DNA of 64,000 nucleotides from Geomesophilobacter sediminis (GTDB taxonomy: Bacteria; Desulfobacterota; Desulfuromonadia; Geobacterales; Geobacteraceae), in the NCBI RefSeq assembly GCF_016458275.1, contig NZ_JAEMHM010000004.1, positions 1 through 64,000 of the forward strand, written 5' to 3'. Position numbers and translations under genes: made by a program. Below the pieces are notes generated by a model. It was not told where the DNA came from. It saw only the letters and a program-made list of their open reading frames with translations, and ran no database searches. This document shows positions 63,280-64,000 of this stretch, piece by piece (the first letter of the stretch is position 1; every line of letters starts with the position of its first letter).

Positions 63280-64000
63280 ATGTTTATGGATTTGGCCAGG
63301 CAGAAGAGAAAAATTCTGGTAATTGAAGATGATGAAAGCCATGCCGAGTTGATCCGTCGAGGCTTTTCCGACTGTGACAGTTCTTACGAGCTCACCGTTG
63401 CCGATTCCCTCCGCACCGCCCAATCAGAGATCCTTTCCCGCAGCTATGACATTGTCTTGACCGACTATCGGCTCCCCGACGGGGACGGCCGCGACATCAT
63501 CGCCCACGCCGTCGACCGTTTTCCGGTGGTCCTGATGACCTCCCACGGCAACGAGCAGGTGGCCGTCGAGGCGATGAAGTCCGGCGCCCTCGATTACGTC
63601 GTCAAGAAGCCCGAGACCTTCGACGAACTCCCCCGGATCGTGGAGCGCGCTCTCAGGGAGTGGGACCTCATGGTCGAGCACCGCCGGGCCGAAAAGGCGC
63701 TCGAGGAACAGGCCCGCGTCCTCGCCCGCGAGGTGGCCGAGCGCCAGAAAGCCCAGGAGGCCCTGGAACAGCAGACCGTCCTTTTGAAAAAAGAGATCGC
63801 GGAGCGCCGTCAGGCGGAGGCCACCTTGCGCCTGAGCGAGGAAAAGTTCGCCAAGGCTTTCGACAATGCCCCCATGATCATGGCCATCTCGTCGCTGGAC
63901 GACGGCAAGATCATCGACGTGAACCAGGTCTTTCTTCGCCTTACCAACTACCGCAAGGAAGAGGTGATCGGCAGGACCACCGTCGAGATCGGGCTGGTAA
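63280..64000 (+). CDS. Receiver-PAS protein, 3' end outside the window
   Basis: About 240 residues are visible. The receiver has KILVIEDDESHAELI and YDIVLTDYRLPDGDG, with VKKPETFDEL near the Lys site. A long coiled coil of ALEEQARVLAREVAERQKAQEALEQQ type follows. A PAS domain begins at EEKFAKAFDNAPMIMAIS. Such proteins usually end in a histidine kinase or GGDEF domain, which cannot be seen here. GGAG lies five bases before the ATG at 63280. Confidence 0.85.
   Translation, partial: MFMDLARQKRKILVIEDDESHAELIRRGFSDCDSSYELTVADSLRTAQSEILSRSYDIVLTDYRLPDGDGRDIIAHAVDRFPVVLMTSHGNEQVAVEAMKSGALDYVVKKPETFDELPRIVERALREWDLMVEHRRAEKALEEQARVLAREVAERQKAQEALEQQTVLLKKEIAERRQAEATLRLSEEKFAKAFDNAPMIMAISSLDDGKIIDVNQVFLRLTNYRKEEVIGRTTVEIGLV

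Overview
The window is about 60% GC, densely packed chromosomal DNA from a delta-proteobacterium of the Geobacter type (order Geobacterales). The main evidence is the block aroE-pilB-pilT-pilC-pilS-pilR-pilA-pilA-C, which has the gene order known from Geobacter sulfurreducens, and a 69-residue PilA prepilin that is almost entirely the N-terminal helix. The genus cannot be fixed from sequence reading alone. No rRNA, tRNA, CRISPR array, phage or insertion sequence was seen.

Layout. (1) 1-378: a tandem array of 21-bp palindromic repeats. (2) 379-13941, minus strand: a 13-gene, mostly overlapping surface-polysaccharide cluster with glycosyltransferases of families 9, 4, 4 and 2, FkbM and class I methyltransferases, a CgeB-like transferase, a flippase, a UbiA-type polyprenyl-phosphate transferase, a TPR membrane protein, and an ABC-2 exporter. 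By position next to pilA it corresponds to the xap (extracellular anchoring polysaccharide) locus of G. sulfurreducens. (3) 14021-22216, minus: type IV pilus genes with a clear sigma-54 promoter before pilA. (4) 22275-30986, minus: housekeeping and envelope genes (aroE, a DUF2723 membrane protein, a methyltransferase, an LPG-synthase-like flippase, ribF, tatC, rnr). (5) 31275-40365, plus: a lytic transglycosylase, a chemoreceptor with a sigma-28 promoter, and a MarR-TolC-EmrA-EmrB efflux operon. (6) 40532-42772: a Lys/Ala-rich secreted peptide with a sigma-54 promoter, a Spy-like chaperone, a nest of REP-like repeats, and a corrinoid adenosyltransferase. (7) 43025-51526, plus: a complete cbb3 oxidase set (ccoN, O, Q, P, G, H, I, S and a SafE-type membrane protein) in which one heme domain appears to sit on CcoO rather than CcoP. 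(8) 51821-58777: signalling genes (PAS histidine kinase, PilZ protein, receiver-GGDEF protein, 1102-residue hybrid kinase). The hybrid kinase has a perfect sigma-28 promoter. (9) 59139-64000: a semialdehyde dehydrogenase, small lineage-specific proteins, a lone receiver, and the start of a receiver-PAS protein cut by the window end.

How the parts fit. Pili, an anchoring polysaccharide, chemoreception and c-di-GMP signalling all serve surface life and extracellular electron transfer. The cbb3 oxidase would permit microaerobic respiration or oxygen removal. The alternative sigma-factor promoters found here (sigma-54 for pilA and the Lys/Ala peptide, sigma-28 for the chemoreceptor and hybrid kinase) tie several genes to the motility and surface-attachment programme.

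No wholly new system could be proven. The best leads are the heme relocation between CcoO and CcoP, the short aromatic-rich pilin with its palindromic upstream region, the UbiA plus GT-C-like pair in the polysaccharide cluster, the receptor with its sensor at the C-terminus, and several unnamed repeat families.
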